Assembly (NCBI GenBank): GCA_023150615.1
Contig: JAKLKO010000002.1
Span: forward strand, 248,001 to 312,000
Direction: 5' to 3'
Origin: Phycisphaerae bacterium
GTDB taxonomy: Bacteria > Planctomycetota > Phycisphaerae > UBA1845 > UTPLA1
Length of the DNA stretch: 64,000 nucleotides
The translations under genes were made by a program, and so were the position numbers. Positions 36,636 to 46,954 of this stretch are shown in pieces. Positions within the stretch are counted from its first letter, which is position 1. Each line of letters starts with the position of its first letter. Below the pieces are notes generated by a model that was given only the letters and a program-made list of their open reading frames with translations, was not told the origin of the DNA and did no database searches.

Positions 36636-37175
36636 TCAGGCCACTTTGGCAATCGTCTCACCATTCTCCAGCTTCTCGGCAATCGCCTTGATGCAGCCTG
36701 CCACGCGCCGACCCGGACCGGCCACGCACGCGGCCAGTCTCCGGCCCGGCGAGTTGGCGAGCATCACGACTTCGCCGATGAGCTCGACGCGAGTCCGCAT
36801 GGCGGCAACGCGATCGAACGGCATCGTCTCGTCCATGCCTTCGATCAGGCCGAACTTCAACTCGAGCTTCGGATAGTCGGCGGCCAGGCGCGTCAGTTCC
36901 TTCGCGATCTCGACCGCCGGCAGCTTGCCCGTGACCAGGGCGCACGCGCCCTTCAGCTCCTTCGCAATCGGCGCCAGCGCGCCCGTGCCGATGACCCGTC
37001 GCATCGCGCGGTTCGGAACGACGTGCAGTTCAATCTCCTTCTTCCGAAGAATCCCGCGAAGCTGGTTCGCCTCGACGCCGGTCAACCCCAGCACGTTCAC
37101 GACCAGCGCCTCCTTGGCCGCGCCGTATCGCGAGGCGAGGTTCGTCTCGAGCAGTTGCTTGACTTTCCGACTCAT
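36636..37175 (-). CDS. rplJ: 50S ribosomal protein L10
   Basis: The 179-residue product fits L10: MSRKVKQLLETNLASRYGAA at the start, GLTGVEANQLRGILRKKEIE with the RNA-binding basic segment, VPNRAMRRVIGTG, and a C-terminal helix for L7/L12 dimers. It forms the base of the L12 stalk. It is only 16 bases after rplA, so no room exists for an L10 autoregulatory leader at the usual place; the 210-base gap lies after rplJ instead. Confidence 0.96.
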   Translation of the reverse strand: MSRKVKQLLETNLASRYGAAKEALVVNVLGLTGVEANQLRGILRKKEIELHVVPNRAMRRVIGTGALAPIAKELKGACALVTGKLPAVEIAKELTRLAADYPKLELKFGLIEGMDETMPFDRVAAMRTRVELIGEVVMLANSPGRRLAACVAGPGRRVAGCIKAIAEKLENGETIAKVA

Positions 37176-37191
37176 CGTTTCACCTCGTGCG

Positions 37192-38040
37192 CTACTGCGC
37201 CACCTGAAGTTCGACCGACGGCGTCATCGTGCCGCTGATGCAGGCCTTCCGGATGTACTGGCCCTTCGACGTCGACGGCTTGAGCCGGCGGATGTGGTCG
37301 ATGAAGGCCTCGATGTTGGCCCGCAGATCGTCGTCCTTGAAGCTCATCTTCCCCACGACCGCGTGCACATTCCCGCCCGTGTCGTTGCGGAACTCGACCT
37401 TGCCGGCCGCGAATTCGCGCACGGCCTTGTCCACCTCCGCCGTCACGGTGCCGTTCTTGGGCGAGGGCATCTTGCCGGCCGGTCCGAGCACGCGCCCAAG
37501 CTTGCCGACCTTGCCCATCAGGCGCGAGTGTGCGATCGCGACGTCGAAATCCATCCAGCCGGCGCTGACCTTCGCGATCAGATCATCGGCGCCGACCTCG
37601 ACCGCTCCGGCGGCTTTCGCCTTTTCGGCATCCTCGCCTTCCGCGAAGCAGATGACCTTTCGCGCCTTGCCGATGCCCGCCGGTAGCGAAACGGCGCCGC
37701 GGATCATTTGATCCGCCTGCTTCGAGTCGATGCCGAGGTGCAGCACGATGTTGACCGTCTGGTCGAACTTCCGGTTGCCCGACATGGTGCGCAGGGTCTG
37801 AATCGCCTCGCCGACCGGAACGGGGTTCTTCGGACGTATTTCGAGGCTGGCGCGCACTTTCTTTCCGTGCCCGCGCATCGGCCGGCCGCGCTTCTTCTTT
37901 TTCTGTGCATCCGCTTCCGCGGGCGCCGCGGCCTTCTTCTTCGGCGCAGACGGCTTCGCCTTTTCCGGCGCATCACCGGTTGGCGGCGCAGTCGTCGCGG
38001 CCGCCGGTTCCGGCGCAACATCTTTCTTCGCTTTTCCCAT
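37192..38040 (-). CDS. rplA: 50S ribosomal protein L1 with N-terminal extension
   Basis: The 282-residue product has the full L1 body from about residue 60 (ASLEIRPKNPVPVGEAIQTL, GRVLGPAGKMPSPKNGTVT, VEFRNDTGGNVHAVVGK, GQYIRKACISGTMTPSVEL). The first 60 residues are an Ala/Pro/Lys-rich tail ending in KKKKRGRPMRGHGKK, which includes an AT-hook-like GRP core. Typical L1 is about 230 residues, so the tail is an addition. It lies between rplK and rplJ in the usual order. Confidence 0.96.
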   Translation of the reverse strand: MGKAKKDVAPEPAAATTAPPTGDAPEKAKPSAPKKKAAAPAEADAQKKKKRGRPMRGHGKKVRASLEIRPKNPVPVGEAIQTLRTMSGNRKFDQTVNIVLHLGIDSKQADQMIRGAVSLPAGIGKARKVICFAEGEDAEKAKAAGAVEVGADDLIAKVSAGWMDFDVAIAHSRLMGKVGKLGRVLGPAGKMPSPKNGTVTAEVDKAVREFAAGKVEFRNDTGGNVHAVVGKMSFKDDDLRANIEAFIDHIRRLKPSTSKGQYIRKACISGTMTPSVELQVAQ

Positions 38041-38154
38041 CGTCAGTCACCCCGTCGCGATTCGGTCTCGCAGGACCGGATCTGCCACGATTCCGGCTCG
38101 TGGTCGAGCCGCGTTCGCCGTCCCTCGGGTGCGTCCCCGAACGGTGCGGCGACG

Positions 38155-38586
38155 TCAACCTTCGATTTCGATGCCCATGTTCCGCGCGGTCCCGGCGATG
38201 ATCCGCTCGGCCGCGGCCGGGTCAAAACAATTCAGATCCTTCATCTTCGACTTGGCAATCTGCGCGAGCTGCGCCCGCGTCACCTTGCCGACTTTTTCCT
38301 TGTTCGGCTGGCCCGAGCCTTTGGCGATCTTGGCCGCGTCCTTGAGCAGCGCTGACGCCGGCGGGCACTTCAGCTCCATCTCGAAGGAGCGGTCGGCGAA
38401 GACCTTGACCACGGCGGTGACGGGCATCCCGTTGTACGACTTCGTGCGCTCGTTGAACTGCTGCACGAACTGCCCCGGGTTGACGCCGTACTGTCCGCAT
38501 GCCGGACCGACTGGCGGCGCAGGCGTCGCCTGTCCGCCGGGCGCCTGCACCTTGAAGACAGCCTTGACTTCCTTCTTCTTCGCCAC
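38155..38586 (-). CDS. rplK: 50S ribosomal protein L11
   Basis: The 143-residue product has the L11 signatures: VQAPGGQATPAPPVGPACGQ, GVNPGQFVQQFNERT and the C-terminal RNA-binding domain (KVTRAQLAQIAKSKMKDLNC ... AERIIAGTARNMGIEI). It binds the GTPase-associated centre of 23S. It starts 40 bases after nusG. Confidence 0.98.
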   Translation of the reverse strand: MAKKKEVKAVFKVQAPGGQATPAPPVGPACGQYGVNPGQFVQQFNERTKSYNGMPVTAVVKVFADRSFEMELKCPPASALLKDAAKIAKGSGQPNKEKVGKVTRAQLAQIAKSKMKDLNCFDPAAAERIIAGTARNMGIEIEG

Positions 38587-38626
38587 GTCACATCCTCAGC
38601 ACAACCGCCGACAAGCACCGACGACG

Positions 38627-39361
38627 CTACGCCGACTCCACCTGCCAGTACTCCAGCTCGATCGGCGTCGCCCGACCGAAGATCGTCACGATCACGCGGA
38701 CCTGTCCCTTGTCCGGCATGACCTCGTCCACTTCGCCCTCGAAGTTCTCGAACGGGCCTTCCTTGACCTTGACGAGATCGCCCTTCTTCATTCCCGCCAT
38801 ACCGGCGAGCGTGGGCGTATCCGACGCCGCCTCGACGATGGCGAGCATCTTCTCGACGTCGTGCGGCTTCATCTCGCTCGGCTTTCCGTCCGAGCCGATG
38901 AAGTCGCCGACGCCGGACGTGTCCTTGATGACGAACCAGACGTTCTCCGGCACGCTGCCGTCCGCCTCGGGAGCCATCTCGACGAAGACGTAGCCCGGGT
39001 AGAGCTTTCGCTCGTAGAACTTCGTCTGTCCGCCGCGGACGCGCTTTTCTCTCTGCGTCGGGACGAGGATCCGACCGACACGCTCTTCGAGCGCTTCAAT
39101 CTTGACCTTCCGGACCAGGGCGTCGCGCACCTGCTCCTCGCGGTTGCTCGCGACGCGCAGCACGAACCAGCGCATCGGATATGGCGACGGCGTCGGCGAC
39201 GCGCGCTCGGGCGCGGGTTCCGTCGGCGCAGCGGCTTCGACCGGCGCCTCGACCGGCGCCTCGGCCGGCGCGGCGTCGTGGTGGACCTCTGCGGCCGGCT
39301 CGCCGGCGGACGTGTCCGACTCGGCGGTGCTCAGATGTTCATCCTGCCCGGTGTTCATCAC
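38627..39361 (-). CDS. nusG: Transcription termination/antitermination protein NusG with acidic N-terminal tail
   Basis: The 244-residue product has the NGN domain from about residue 62 (MRWFVLRVASNREEQVRDAL, KLYPGYVFVEM, WFVIKDTSGVGDFIGSDGKP) and a C-terminal KOW domain (GDLVKVKEGPFENFEGEVDE ... ATPIELEYWQVE). NusG links RNA polymerase to ribosome, Rho or antitermination complexes. The first 60 residues are an Ala/Pro/Glu-rich tail (APAEAPVEAPVEAAAPTEPA), which most NusG proteins lack. Its start overlaps the secE stop by four bases. Confidence 0.96.
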   Translation of the reverse strand: MMNTGQDEHLSTAESDTSAGEPAAEVHHDAAPAEAPVEAPVEAAAPTEPAPERASPTPSPYPMRWFVLRVASNREEQVRDALVRKVKIEALEERVGRILVPTQREKRVRGGQTKFYERKLYPGYVFVEMAPEADGSVPENVWFVIKDTSGVGDFIGSDGKPSEMKPHDVEKMLAIVEAASDTPTLAGMAGMKKGDLVKVKEGPFENFEGEVDEVMPDKGQVRVIVTIFGRATPIELEYWQVESA

Positions 39362-39960
39362 GTTGAACCGCTGCCAAACAACCGCCCGAGGATCTCCGGA
39401 ACGATCCGCAGGACCTTGATCTCGCTGAAAAAGAGCATCAGCGCCACATCGGCCACGAACAGGAAGACCGCGAGCGAGAGCACGACGAAGATCACGACCT
39501 TGGTCGAACCGATGATCTCCTTGCGGCTGGTCCAGTTGACCTTCTTCATCTCGCCTTCGGTGGCGATCAGGAAGTCGCAGAACCGCCGGTTGAGCGCAAG
39601 CGCGTAGTACGTCGCAAATCCGAACCCGAGAATCACGGCGACGGTCGATCCGGCCTGGATGTACTGCGCCGTGGGCCCGGTCCCGAGCAGCGTCATCTTG
39701 TCATAAACGAACGCCGCCGACCAGAGAATGAGGATTCCGAGTCCGAACGCGGTGCCGATGCGCGTGTAGTAGCCCTGCGCGGGTTTGTAGATGTCGAAGA
39801 ACCCGCGCCGGCCTCCGGGACGGGACGGCGCTTCGACTCGTGCGGGCGGCGCGAGCGGCGCAGCGCCGTCATCATCGTCGTCCGGCTCGTTCGCGGCGGT
39901 CGCGACCGGCGCCATGCGCTCGTCCTCCAGACCCGACTTGGGGTCGCGCGTCTTGGCCAT
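39358..39960 (-). CDS. secE: Preprotein translocase subunit SecE, three-helix form
   Basis: The 200-residue product starts with a 50-residue tail containing an Asp run and Ala/Pro, then three membrane helices at about residues 70-87, 103-122 and 151-176. The conserved SecE amphipathic segment EMKKVNWTSRKEIIGSTKVV precedes the last helix. SecE clamps SecY in the translocase. Most bacterial SecE have a single helix and about 60-70 residues; the three-helix form resembles that of E. coli, with a longer tail. It lies 61 bases after tRNA-Trp and is coupled to nusG. Confidence 0.94.
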   Translation of the reverse strand: MAKTRDPKSGLEDERMAPVATAANEPDDDDDGAAPLAPPARVEAPSRPGGRRGFFDIYKPAQGYYTRIGTAFGLGILILWSAAFVYDKMTLLGTGPTAQYIQAGSTVAVILGFGFATYYALALNRRFCDFLIATEGEMKKVNWTSRKEIIGSTKVVIFVVLSLAVFLFVADVALMLFFSEIKVLRIVPEILGRLFGSGST

Positions 39961-40021
39961 GATCGGTTGGTCCTACGGCTCCTCTACCCGCCGGGCTCGA
40001 TTGGCATCCGCTTCCAGCGAT

Positions 40022-40094
40022 CAGGAGCGGAGGGATTTGAACCCCCAACCGCCGGTTTTGGAAACCGGTGCTCTGCCAATTGAGCTACGCTCCT
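40022..40094 (-). tRNA. tRNA-Trp (anticodon CCA)
   Basis: The 73-base cloverleaf on the minus strand starts AGGAGCGTAGCTCAATTGGC, with anticodon stem CCGGT/ACCGG around TTCCAAA, T arm GGGGGTTCAAATCCCTC and discriminator G, as usual for tryptophan tRNA. It lies between rpmG and secE, its common place in bacterial genomes. Confidence 0.97.
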
Positions 40095-40140
40095 ATGGTT
40101 GCTCCCGGCGTCCGATGCCGCGCGGCACGGCGGACGCGTC

Positions 40141-40317
40141 TTACTTCCGCTTGATCTTATGCTTGGTGTGTTTTCGCAGCCGCGGACAGTACTTCATCAG
40201 GCCGTCCTTGAGCGACTCCGGAACACCCTTCGACACGTTGATCGTCGTGCGGTAATTCAGATCGCCGGTCTCGCTGCACTGCAGCCAAACCCATTCGCGT
40301 TTGCTGGCCTTCGCCAT
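40141..40317 (-). CDS. rpmG: 50S ribosomal protein L33
   Basis: The 58-residue product begins [20 protein letters not shown] and ends [17 protein letters not shown], with the L33 NYRTT segment between. Zinc-type L33 has two CxxC pairs; here only the first Cys of each remains (Cys14 in CSET, Cys44 in CPRL), so it cannot bind zinc in the usual way. This looks like an intermediate between the zinc and zinc-free types. The gene is 34 bases from the end of tuf and 46 from tRNA-Trp. Confidence 0.95.
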   Translation of the reverse strand: MAKASKREWVWLQCSETGDLNYRTTINVSKGVPESLKDGLMKYCPRLRKHTKHKIKRK

Positions 40318-40351
40318 GGCGATCGTCCTCCTGCACCCTTGACGGCAATCG

Positions 40352-41563
<1,212 letters not shown>

Positions 41564-41793
41564 ACCTGTACGAGCCTCCACTCAACTCTTGCTCGAGACG
41601 AGTTCTCGTCCGAGGAATTCACCTGCTACGGGCCACGATGCGGAAACCCGTCCGCGCCGCGCCGCACCGTGTCCATTTTCATTCCGCGGCGGCGTCTTCG
41701 CACGTCGCCGAAATCCCTGTTTTAGCCGGGATTCTGCTCGCCGGTTCGCTCGCAGCGACCATCGACCAAGCTCAGAACGACCGACGATACGGA

Positions 41794-41866
<73 letters not shown>

Positions 41867-41959
41867 AGCAGAGGCTGCGGACCACCACCGTAGAGCGTTA
41901 CGGCTCCGACACGCCTGATGCACTGCACCTAGGGTGTCCGCCCTCGACTAAGTCCGGCT

Positions 41960-41987
41960 AGTATAAACACATCCCGAACGCTGTCAA
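41960..41987 (-). promoter_or_regulatory. Strong promoter upstream of tRNA-Thr and tuf
   Basis: On the minus strand a perfect TTGACA (41982-41987), a 16-base spacer and TATACT (41960-41965). It is the best sigma70-type match in the window and should drive tRNA-Thr, tuf and probably genes further on. Confidence 0.8.
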
Positions 41988-42082
41988 ACCGTTTTTCGCG
42001 CCGCTGCGCGTTGCGAAAACAGGCCAATGCCGGCCTGTTGCGGCGACGTTAACGTGTTACGGAATAAATAGTTACGAAATCC

Positions 42083-44047
42083 GTGACCCGCCGACAATCG
42101 CCGGAGCCCGGCGCCGCATCGGGCTTGATGCCCGCGCGGGACACGAGCGAACCGGCGTTTGCGTTCGCGGCCGCACAATCTGAGAATCCAGCAGTGGGCC
42201 GAGCCTCGCGCGACGACAGATTGCGCCGGAAAGACCGCCGGACGATTCCGGTCGCCGTGCCGCCACCGCGCGGGACGTTGCTTGCGTTCGCCGTGGTCCT
42301 CCCGATCGCGGTCGGCATCGTCACCTACGCGTCATTCCTTCCGGCCCTGAGGGCCGAGTTCGTCAACTTCGATGACGACAAGCTCTTCACCAAGAACAAG
42401 AACTACCGCGGCTTCAGCGCCGAGCACCTGCACTGGATGTTCACGACCACGTTCATGGGGCATTACCAGCCGCTGACCTGGCTATCGAGCGCATTGGACT
42501 ATCGAATCTCCGGAAACGAGCCGCTCAGCTACCACCGCAACAGCATGATCCTCCACGCCGCAGGCGCGGTCGCCCTCTACTTCATTGCCCTGCGGTTGCT
42601 GTCCGCCGGAGTTCAGCGATCCATCGCGGAACATCCCATTGCGATGCGACTTGCGGCGGCCGCTGCGGCCCTGCTCTTCGGCGTCCATCCGCTCCGCGTC
42701 GAATCCGTTGCGTGGGCCAGCGAGCGCCGCGACGTACTCAGCGGAGCGCTGCTTCTGCTCGCGCTGTTGCAGTACCTTCGCTCGGTTGAGCCGCAGCGAT
42801 CGGACCTGCGGTCGTGGTCCGCATACGCCGCGTCGCTCGTACTGCTCGGCCTGTCGCTGCTTGCGAAAGCGTGGGGCATGTCGTTCTTCCTGATCGCGAT
42901 TCTGCTGGATTTCTACCCGCTTCGGCGGCTCACGCTGAATCGGCAATCGTCCCTCAATGCTGGAACCGCGCGCGTTCTGCTCCAAAAGGTGCCCTATGTC
43001 GTCCTCGGCCTGATGGCGGCCGTCAAGGCGGGCAGCGCGCAGCGCGCCGCGCTGGACACGATGTTGTCGCTCTCGGAGTGGAGCGTCACGAACCGGATCG
43101 TGCAGGCGTTCTACGGTTTGGCGTTTTACGTGCGGAAGACGGTCTGGCCCACGCACCTGGCGGCGCTGTACGAGATCCCACATCACTTCCACCCATTCGC
43201 GTGGCCCCACCTCGTGAGCATCGTGTCCGTCCTGGTCGCCGCGCTTCTGGTCCTTCGGCTTCGTCGGCGCTGTCCGGCGCTCGTCGTCGCGGCCATCACG
43301 TACGCGATCACCGTCGCTCCCGTACTCGGATTCGCCCAGAGCGGGCCGCAATTCGTCGCCGACCGGTACAGCTACCTGAGCTGCATACCGTGGGCGCTTC
43401 TGGCTGCGGCGGGTTTGCTCCTACTGGTCGCGAACCGCTCGACGGTGTGGACGGCTGCGGTGTTCGTTGTCGCTGTCGGTGTTTTCGCCGTGCTGTTCGT
43501 CGCCACCTATCGCCAGACGCAAGTCTGGCAGAATTCCAAGACGCTCTGGAAGCACGCGCTCGATGTCGGCGTGGAGAGTTCGATCGCGCACCTTAACTAC
43601 GGGGTCGTGCTTCGCGGGGAGGGTCGGACGGAGGAGGGTCTCGCCCACTATCAGCGCGCCGTTGCGCTGCAGCCAACGAACGGCGAGGCGTGGTTCTCGC
43701 TCGGAAACGCATGGAAGGCCGTTCGCCGCTACACGGAGAGCGAGCACGCCTATCGTGAGGCGATCAAGCACATGACGCGGAAGCCCGACGCGTACCTGAA
43801 TCTCGGCAATCTCTACCGCGTCGAACTGGGGCGGCTCGACGATGCGATCGAGGCCTACCGCGCAGCCGCGACGTACGCGGAGACGCATCGACCCAAGCTA
43901 TGGACCCCTCGTCCGTATCTCGCGCTCGGAATTGCACTTCGACAGAAGGGCGCGATCGTCGAGGCCCGGGTGGCACTCGAAAAGGCGGCCCGGTACCCGG
44001 AAACGCGGTCAGCGGCCCTCGCAGAACTGGCCCGGCTGCCGCGCTGA
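42083..44047 (+). CDS. TMTC-like membrane glycosyltransferase with C-terminal TPR repeats
   Basis: The 654-residue product has a first-loop acidic motif (EFVNFDDDKLFTKN), then FMGHYQPLTWLSSALDY and about ten hydrophobic helices, and at residues of about 495-640 several tetratricopeptide repeats (LNYGVVLRGEGRTEEGLAHY, WFSLGNAWKAVRRYTESEHA, YLNLGNLYRVELGRLDDAIE). This matches bacterial relatives of the TMTC group of GT-C fold enzymes, which are predicted to use polyprenyl-phosphate sugars at the outer face of the membrane. Acceptor and sugar are unknown. The GTG at 42083 lacks a ribosome binding site; ATG 42128 is an alternative start. Confidence 0.8.
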   Translation: MTRRQSPEPGAASGLMPARDTSEPAFAFAAAQSENPAVGRASRDDRLRRKDRRTIPVAVPPPRGTLLAFAVVLPIAVGIVTYASFLPALRAEFVNFDDDKLFTKNKNYRGFSAEHLHWMFTTTFMGHYQPLTWLSSALDYRISGNEPLSYHRNSMILHAAGAVALYFIALRLLSAGVQRSIAEHPIAMRLAAAAAALLFGVHPLRVESVAWASERRDVLSGALLLLALLQYLRSVEPQRSDLRSWSAYAASLVLLGLSLLAKAWGMSFFLIAILLDFYPLRRLTLNRQSSLNAGTARVLLQKVPYVVLGLMAAVKAGSAQRAALDTMLSLSEWSVTNRIVQAFYGLAFYVRKTVWPTHLAALYEIPHHFHPFAWPHLVSIVSVLVAALLVLRLRRRCPALVVAAITYAITVAPVLGFAQSGPQFVADRYSYLSCIPWALLAAAGLLLLVANRSTVWTAAVFVVAVGVFAVLFVATYRQTQVWQNSKTLWKHALDVGVESSIAHLNYGVVLRGEGRTEEGLAHYQRAVALQPTNGEAWFSLGNAWKAVRRYTESEHAYREAIKHMTRKPDAYLNLGNLYRVELGRLDDAIEAYRAAATYAETHRPKLWTPRPYLALGIALRQKGAIVEARVALEKAARYPETRSAALAELARLPR

Positions 44048-44131
44048 GTTCTCGGTGATGTGTGGTAGAATTGGCGACTATCGGTCGTTTGTTGATTTGG
44101 TCGAAACCGGGATTCTGGAGCTCAGGCACAC

Positions 44132-45769
44132 ATGAGCGACCGTCTCATGCTCCGTTGCAACTGCGGGGCGAAGCTCGCGTTTCCCCGCAGCGCGCTCGGG
44201 CGGAAGATCCGTTGTCCGAAGTGCGGCAATACACGCCGTGCCGAGACGACGTCCGCTGATCCGGAACGCGCGTCGTTCGCGCCGTCCGCTCCATCGTCGA
44301 ACACCGGGGGAGCGTCGACGCAATCTGCGAACACGATCATTCGCTGCGCGTGCGGGGCCAATCTCCGCGTACCGACCGGATCGCGCAGCCGCGCGATCCG
44401 CTGCCCGAAGTGCGGTCAACGCGTGAACGTCGCACCGGCCGCCCCACCCCCCGCAACGCAGCCGGCTCAGCCCGCCGTGGATGAACTCGACCTGGCCGGT
44501 ATCGCAGGTGGGCCGGAGGTCGCCGACTTGTCGGGGGAGATCTTCCCCTCGTCCGACGAATCGCCCGTGGCGACAGCGGCACCGCAGTCGGGATCGGTCG
44601 GATCCGGGCGCGTCCGCTGCCCGAACTGCGCCGCGTCGAACCGCACGGGAGAGACGTACTGTGCGGCATGCGGTCACGAATTGAATCCGGCGTCGGTTGA
44701 GGCGGGCGGCGGTGTTTCGTGTCCATCGTGCCGGCGGTCGCTGCCCAAGGGGGCGAAGATCTGCGTTGACTGCGGCATCAACATCAAGACCGGCCGGAGC
44801 CTGATCACGACGCACGAGGGCGATCTGGACAACGTCTACGTCAAGACGGAGGGAATCATCCGGATCGTCAGTTGGATCGTCTGGGTTTGCATCGTACCGG
44901 TTGCGAGCGAGGCGTTCGGCACGGGGAAGCCGTACGCCGTTCGCGCGATCGCGGCCTTGACGGCTGCCGTGAGCGTCCTGTTCTGGATCGCAACACCCGC
45001 GGACCCGGCGGAAGCCGGCGCCTGGCTCCAGCTGGCACTGTGGTCCGGGCGCACTCCGACCGCGGCTGAAATCCGGAAGGAGCTGACGGAGGCGTACCGC
45101 GAAGACCTCGAGGAGTCCGAAGAGCTTTCTGAAGAGGATCGCGGCGAGATCGAAGCCGCGGTTCAGCGCGTGCTCGCTTCCGTGGGGCACTTTGCAACCT
45201 ATCAACTCCTCACACATGCGTTCCTGCACGTTGATATTTTCCACCTGATCGGCAACCTCATTTTCCTTCTCGTCCTCGGTTCCCGCGTCAACGCATTGAT
45301 CGGAAACACCTGGACCGCCGTGCTCTACCCGACCCTCGCGGCGCTCGCGGCGCTGCCGCACATGTGCGCGATGCGAGATGAACAGATCGGACTCCTGCTT
45401 GGCGCGTCGGGCGCGGTCATGGGGCTTGTGGGGATGTACCTCGTGCTTTTTCCTGCGCACCCGATTCACATGGCCGCGTGGTTTCGGCTCGTGCCGTTCC
45501 TTCTCCTGCGACTTCATGCGACGATCTTCACCGTACGCGGGTTCTGGGTCGTTCTCGCGTACGTCGCAATCGACGTTTACGGGACGCTGCAGGAAGACTC
45601 CGGCGGAGTCGCCAACTGGGCCCATCTCGGCGGGATCGGCTTCGGAGCGCTCATCGCCGTCATCCTTCTGCTGACGCGGCGCGTCAACGCGCGCGGGGCC
45701 GACATCTTCTCCGTCCTGCTCGGCCCGAAGGCCTGGGCGCTGGTCGGAAGGCCGGGGGCGACGCGCTAA
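44132..45769 (+). CDS. Rhomboid-family intramembrane protease with four zinc ribbons
   Basis: The 545-residue product starts with a cytoplasmic part holding four double-Cys zinc-ribbon units (CNCG/CPKCG, CACG/CPKCG, CPNC/CAACG, CPSC/CVDCG) over the first 230 residues. A hydrophobic domain follows with the rhomboid landmarks: HAFLHVDIFHLIGN, the catalytic Ser426 in LGASGAVMG and His498 in NWAHLGGIGFG. A charged acidic stretch (EDLEESEELSEEDRG) lies between the first helices. It should cleave membrane proteins within the bilayer; substrates are unknown. A TAGAAT hexamer at 44066-44071 may be the -10 element. The ATG at 44132 is well placed before the first ribbon. Confidence 0.88.
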   Translation: MSDRLMLRCNCGAKLAFPRSALGRKIRCPKCGNTRRAETTSADPERASFAPSAPSSNTGGASTQSANTIIRCACGANLRVPTGSRSRAIRCPKCGQRVNVAPAAPPPATQPAQPAVDELDLAGIAGGPEVADLSGEIFPSSDESPVATAAPQSGSVGSGRVRCPNCAASNRTGETYCAACGHELNPASVEAGGGVSCPSCRRSLPKGAKICVDCGINIKTGRSLITTHEGDLDNVYVKTEGIIRIVSWIVWVCIVPVASEAFGTGKPYAVRAIAALTAAVSVLFWIATPADPAEAGAWLQLALWSGRTPTAAEIRKELTEAYREDLEESEELSEEDRGEIEAAVQRVLASVGHFATYQLLTHAFLHVDIFHLIGNLIFLLVLGSRVNALIGNTWTAVLYPTLAALAALPHMCAMRDEQIGLLLGASGAVMGLVGMYLVLFPAHPIHMAAWFRLVPFLLLRLHATIFTVRGFWVVLAYVAIDVYGTLQEDSGGVANWAHLGGIGFGALIAVILLLTRRVNARGADIFSVLLGPKAWALVGRPGATR

Positions 45770-45892
45770 ACTGGTCGGCGTCCGCGCTGCTGCATGCATC
45801 CCGCGCGAGCCGCTTCGCGAATTCAGCGCCGCATTCGCGGATCGATCGCATCGCGTTGTATGATGTCGCGCTCCAGCGAAGGAGCCGCGGCG

Positions 45893-46954
45893 ATGCCCGA
45901 ATTCCGACAGAATCCCCTTACCGGCGCGTGGGTGATCATCGCGCCAGATCGCGGCAAGCGGCCGGACGCCGTCACGCACGATCTCGCGGACACCTCGGAT
46001 GCCAGCACGTCGCCTCATTGCCCGTTCTGTCCCGGCAATGAGCGCCAAACGCCGCCGGAACTCTACTCCGTTCGTACAGATCGCAGCGCCCCCGACACGC
46101 CGGGATGGTCACTGCGCGTCTTTCTCAATCGATTCCCGGCCGTGACCCTCGACGGCGACGGCGTGCCCACGCCGGAGTCGATCGCATTCGCCCCCGCGTC
46201 GGAGGCGACGTCCGACGCTCGAGCCGGCAGCGTGCTGATGATCCGACAGGGAGCCGTCGGTCAACACGAAGTCCTCGTCGAATCGCCCGATCACTCGCGA
46301 CACTTGGCGCTGCACGATGATCGGCACGTCCGGCTGATCCTCGACGCCATGCGGCATCGGTTCCGTGTCGTTGCGCAGGCCCGCGACGTGAAGTATGTCT
46401 GCCTGTTCAAGAACCACGGGCGGGCCGCCGGTTCGACCATCGAGCACCCCCATCTTCAACTGCTCGCCACGTCCGTGGTCCCGCCGCTGTCCATGATGAT
46501 GCTGCAACGGCAGGAGGCGTTCGCCAAGGAGCAGGGGCGGTCAATCTTCGACGCCATGCTCGACGAAGAACTCGAGCTCGGTCGGCGCATCGTCGCGGCA
46601 AACGATGAATTCGTCGCGCTCTGCCCATGGGCGTCCGAAGTCCCTTACGAAACGTGGATCGTCCCGCGCGAGCCGATCGCGTTCTACTCCGACGTCAGCG
46701 ACGAGTCGCTGACGCTGCTCGCGACACTCCTGCGAGACGTGATGGCGCGGCTGCATCAGCGACTCGCTGACCCGCCGTACAACCTCGTCGTCAACAGCGG
46801 TCCGAAGACCCTTCGTGGCGAGAAGAGCACTCGCTTGTTCGTACAGGTCCTTCCGCGGCTGACCGGGCTGGCCGGCTTCGAACTCGGCTCGGGCATGTTC
46901 ATCAACACCGTTTCGCCGGAGGACGCCGCCGCTGAGCTACGCGCGACGACCTGA
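45893..46954 (+). CDS. galT: Galactose-1-phosphate uridylyltransferase
   Basis: GalT exchanges UDP between glucose-1-phosphate and galactose-1-phosphate in the Leloir pathway. The 353-residue product has the N-terminal FRQNPLTGAWVIIAPDRGKR segment, a metal-binding CPFCPGNE and the active site HPHLQ with His185 and nucleophile His187 (E. coli has HPHGQ). The ATG at 45893 has AAGGAG nine bases upstream, so in-frame upstream starts are not needed. The end overlaps the convergent glycosyltransferase gene by 18 bases. Confidence 0.92.
   Translation: MPEFRQNPLTGAWVIIAPDRGKRPDAVTHDLADTSDASTSPHCPFCPGNERQTPPELYSVRTDRSAPDTPGWSLRVFLNRFPAVTLDGDGVPTPESIAFAPASEATSDARAGSVLMIRQGAVGQHEVLVESPDHSRHLALHDDRHVRLILDAMRHRFRVVAQARDVKYVCLFKNHGRAAGSTIEHPHLQLLATSVVPPLSMMMLQRQEAFAKEQGRSIFDAMLDEELELGRRIVAANDEFVALCPWASEVPYETWIVPREPIAFYSDVSDESLTLLATLLRDVMARLHQRLADPPYNLVVNSGPKTLRGEKSTRLFVQVLPRLTGLAGFELGSGMFINTVSPEDAAAELRATT

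Noticed and set aside
39181-39330. Repeat-like GGCGCCTCGACCGGCGCCTC tract
   Set aside because: It encodes the APVEAPVEA tail of NusG; the repetition is explained by the protein's low complexity.
45767-45772. TAAACT as a promoter for galT
   Set aside because: It overlaps the stop codon of the rhomboid gene and is over 100 bases from galT, so chance is likely.
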